In this document: one piece after another, positions 5,049-7,038 of the stretch | Layout of the letters: every line of letters begins with the position of its first letter | How positions within the stretch are numbered: position 1 is the first letter of the stretch | Assembly: GCA_016183835.1 (NCBI GenBank) | Contig: JACPDV010000437.1 | Coordinates: forward strand, 1-7,038 | Length of the DNA stretch: 7,038 nucleotides | Reading direction: 5' to 3' | Source of the DNA: Armatimonadota bacterium | GTDB taxonomy: Bacteria; Armatimonadota; UBA10988 | Translations under genes and position numbers: made by a program | Notes under the pieces: generated by a model | What the model saw: only the letters and a program-made list of their open reading frames with translations | The model's database searches: none | Told to the model about the DNA's origin: nothing

Positions 5049-5930
5049 TCAGGTGCTCGGCCGCCGGCGCCAGAACAGCCAGGCCACTCCGCCGAGCAGC
5101 AGGAAGTACGGCGCCAGCGCGAGCACCTGGGCCAGCACCTGCACCAGCGCCTTGCCCACCACCACGAACGTGTAGCGCGCGCCGTGCCAAACCTCCAGCC
5201 ACCACGACACCGGCGCGGTCGCCACCGGCACCTGGGGCTTCGTCAGCGTCAACTCGATGGTCGAGTAGGACACCTGGTGGGCGAGGAACCGGAGCCGGCC
5301 CTCGGCCTGCTCGATCTCCCCGCGCACCCGCGCCAACTCCTTCTCCACCTCCAGCAGGTGCGAGATGTCGCCGCTCCGTCCCAGCAGCTCGAGCAGCCGG
5401 TCCTCTTCGCGGTGTTTGTTACGCACTCGGGACTCAAGGTCCACCCACTCCTCGCTCACATCTTCGGCCGTCACCTCGCGGCTCCGCAGCAGTCCGCCAC
5501 CGGCCGCCAGCCCCGACAACGCCGCCAACGCCGACTCGAACGAGGCCGAGGGCACGCGGAACGTGATCGTCGCGGTCTGCCCCGCGCCAGCCGCTCCGCT
5601 CTGGGTCAGGCCGGTCAGGTAGCCACGGTGCTGCCGGGCGAGTGACTGGGCCTTGGCTAAGGCTGCCTCCACGTTCGGCGTCTCAATGTCGAGCTTGCCG
5701 TGGTAAATCAGCTTGCGGAGCAGCGGGAAGTCCGTCTCGGCGGCGCCCTCTTCGGTCGCCGGCTTCGGCGCCCCGGCCAGGGCGGCAGGTGGGGCGGCCT
5801 TTGCGGCCGCACCGGGCGCCCCCGGCGCCACCATCTGGTCGCCCACCGGCCGGTACGCGTCCTTCGCCGCGCAACCGGCCAGGAAGGTCACCGCCAGCCC
5901 CACCAACCAGCGCCGTCGGAAGCGTGCCAT
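5049..5930 (-). CDS. DUF4349 domain lipoprotein with C-terminal membrane anchor
   Basis: This 293-aa protein starts with a basic region and hydrophobic stretch ending in the lipobox LAGC (17-20), so Cys20 should be lipidated and the protein exported. A flexible Ala/Pro/Gly-rich linker spans about 30-66. The DUF4349 domain follows. It contains RKLIYHGKLDIET (72-84), a GGYLT-like HRGYLTGL (101-108), TITFRVPSASFESAL (120-134), VTAEDVSEEWVDLESRVRN (153-171), a charged coiled coil at about 165-215 with LLEVEKELARVRGEIEQAEG and the closing SYSTIELTL (221-229). A membrane helix at about 254-287 ends in WRRRPST. Length and order are those of the family, whose function is unknown. ATG 5930 is chosen because GGAG lies 6 nt upstream and the signal peptide begins there; longer in-frame sequence to 6125 overlaps the upstream gene. 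It is followed by the YcxB-like gene and preceded, 121 bp away, by the glycosidase-like gene. Confidence 0.9.
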   Translation of the reverse strand: MARFRRRWLVGLAVTFLAGCAAKDAYRPVGDQMVAPGAPGAAAKAAPPAALAGAPKPATEEGAAETDFPLLRKLIYHGKLDIETPNVEAALAKAQSLARQHRGYLTGLTQSGAAGAGQTATITFRVPSASFESALAALSGLAAGGGLLRSREVTAEDVSEEWVDLESRVRNKHREEDRLLELLGRSGDISHLLEVEKELARVRGEIEQAEGRLRFLAHQVSYSTIELTLTKPQVPVATAPVSWWLEVWHGARYTFVVVGKALVQVLAQVLALAPYFLLLGGVAWLFWRRRPST

Positions 5931-6051
5931 CGGCGTCTCCGTGCCCGGTCTTTGCCGGTGATACTCGCTGAGTGCGCGGTTCGCGCCACGGAGTTCACCG
6001 GCATCGCCTCCGGCACGTCTGCCTCGCCCTGCCGCCGCTGGCGCTCCCGCC
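5931..6051 (-). other. 121-bp gap between the glycosidase-like and DUF4349 genes
   Basis: The gap carries the DUF4349 ribosome binding site (GGAG at 5940-5937, 6 nt from the ATG). I found no hairpin followed by a T run and no promoter with both boxes; a TATCAC-like word reading on the minus strand near 5960 has no acceptable -35. Whether the two genes are co-transcribed is therefore undecided. Confidence 0.4.
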
Positions 6052-7038
6052 TCAACGCCCCGCGTCGAGCCGGACCAGCCGGGCACCCTCCGCCTCCAGG
6101 GCCAGCGACACCACCAGCCCGCCACCCGCCCGCTTCGCCGTCATGCGCTCGCCCGTCAGCAGGTCCACGTACGCGGGCCGCGCTCCGGCCGTCCCGTAGA
6201 CCGTCACCTCCCACCGCTTCTCGGCGCCGGACAGGTTGCTGACCACCAGGTAGCGCTCACCCTTCTGGCCCACGAGCACGCGTTGCGAGATCCCCGCCGG
6301 GGCCGCCGAGAGCGAGCGCGGCGCGCCGGCTCGCTGGAGCGCGGCCGGGAGGATCACGGCGGCCGAGGCGGCGTCCCCTTCCCAGCCCAGCCAGTACACC
6401 CGGCCCTTTCCCACGGCGTGGCCGGCGTCGGAGGCCGCGCCCGTGAGCGGCCGCAGCCCGCCGGGACGCGGGCGGGCATACTCGTCGAATCCGCCAGGCT
6501 CGCCGCAGACGATCAGCGTGCCGCCGGCGCGCACGTAGCGGGTCAAGCGCTCCACCAGAGCCGACTCGAGGTAGGGCGCCGGGGGCACGAAGAGGTGCGA
6601 CAGCGACGGCGCCGCGCGGTCGAAGTCGGAGGGCGCCACCAGCCGCACCTGGTAACCGGCCTCTGCCAGTGCCCGGTAGGACCGGCCGTAGGCTTCGAGC
6701 ACGGTCCGCTCGCCCTGCACGAAGCTGGCCCGCGGATAGAGGAAGCCGAGATCGACGCGCGGCATCAGGCCGGCCAGGGCCGGCCGGACGGCCTGCATCT
6801 CGCGGTTCGCCAGGGCGGCCTCCAGCCCGTAGTCGCAGAGCGTGCCGTCCCAGTCCAGGCAGCCGTATTCGTCGTTGGTGGACCAGGTCCAGTAGTGCGT
6901 ACCGTAGAGGCCATAGCCCAGCATCATCCACGCGAACGAGCGCGCCCGGCGGTCGGGGAGGTAGTGGTACCGGAACGCCCGCCCGGCGGGCCGAGAGCTC
7001 GGGCCGGTCTCACACGAGATCACGGGCACGCCGCCGGC
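6052..7038 (-). CDS. Glycoside-hydrolase-like protein, C-terminal part, with beta-galactosidase trimerisation-like domain; cut by the right edge
   Basis: 328 residues are visible and the frame stays open to the edge, so the N-terminal part of the catalytic barrel lies outside; the in-frame GTG at 7029 is internal, not a start. The visible sequence begins at what looks like a late barrel strand, GGVPVISCETG with E10 a candidate catalytic nucleophile. The next barrel piece, MMLGYGLYGTHYWTW (38-52), is followed by EYGCLDWDGTLCDYG, similar in layout to the end of GH42-type barrels (aromatic YW-W followed by G-LD-DG). Residues about 94-220 form a Rossmann-like flavodoxin/GATase-type fold: LGFLYPRASF, YRALAEAGYQVRLV, HLFVPPAPYL, LTRYVRAGGTLIVCGEPG. 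This matches the beta-galactosidase trimerisation domain. A small beta domain at about 250-326 closes the protein (RYLVVSNLSG through GARLVRLD). The substrate cannot be read from this part. No signal peptide can be assessed. The 121-bp gap to the DUF4349 gene leaves its operon membership open. Confidence 0.72.
   Translation of the reverse strand, partial: AGGVPVISCETGPSSRPAGRAFRYHYLPDRRARSFAWMMLGYGLYGTHYWTWSTNDEYGCLDWDGTLCDYGLEAALANREMQAVRPALAGLMPRVDLGFLYPRASFVQGERTVLEAYGRSYRALAEAGYQVRLVAPSDFDRAAPSLSHLFVPPAPYLESALVERLTRYVRAGGTLIVCGEPGGFDEYARPRPGGLRPLTGAASDAGHAVGKGRVYWLGWEGDAASAAVILPAALQRAGAPRSLSAAPAGISQRVLVGQKGERYLVVSNLSGAEKRWEVTVYGTAGARPAYVDLLTGERMTAKRAGGGLVVSLALEAEGARLVRLDAGR

Noticed and set aside
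5022..5645. 207-codon plus-strand frame and other frames opposite the DUF4349 gene
   Set aside because: They are shadows of a well-supported lipoprotein gene; the composition is Arg/Gln/His-rich without a recognisable domain.

Overview
The window is GC-rich bacterial chromosome (third codon positions are almost all G or C) carrying seven protein-coding genes, two of them cut by the window edges. No RNA gene, mobile element, CRISPR array or long repeat is visible. The best taxonomic guess is Armatimonadota, or a related Terrabacteria or Planctomycetota-like lineage. It rests on three family-level cues: a pseudopilin-like protein with the FPVFAKAR...SNLKQLALA N-terminus and an H-X9-DG tail, a large DUF6784/DUF6785-type membrane protein, and a yggS-sepF (ylmE-ylmF) pair. 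This is an inference from gene content, not a phylogeny.

Left block, minus strand (1-1703), read right to left: an H-X9-DG pseudopilin-like protein, then the PLP-homeostasis protein YggS, then the N-terminal 86 residues of a SepF-like cell-division protein that runs off the left edge. yggS and sepF are 27 bp apart, as in the classic ylmE-ylmF arrangement. A possible extended -10 promoter lies in the 65-bp gap before yggS, so the pseudopilin may be a separate unit.

Middle block, plus strand (1806-4415), divergent from the left block: a DUF1802 protein whose start has no Shine-Dalgarno sequence and may be leaderless, then a roughly 656-aa polytopic membrane protein of the DUF6784/DUF6785 type. 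The latter is preceded by a recognisable extended -10 promoter that supports the internal ATG at 2445 as its start.

Right block, minus strand (4402-7038), convergent with the middle block and overlapping its last gene by 14 bp. Read right to left it holds the C-terminal part of a glycoside-hydrolase-like protein with a beta-galactosidase trimerisation-like domain (cut by the right edge), a DUF4349 lipoprotein with a C-terminal membrane anchor, and a two-helix YcxB-like membrane protein. The last two are closely spaced and look like one envelope-located unit of unknown function.

I see no convincing new defence, mobile or RNA-based system. The items most worth following up are the DUF4349-YcxB pair, the DUF6785-type membrane protein, the shared GTGGTATCC promoter word, the possible leaderless start, and the terminator-less 14-bp convergent overlap.
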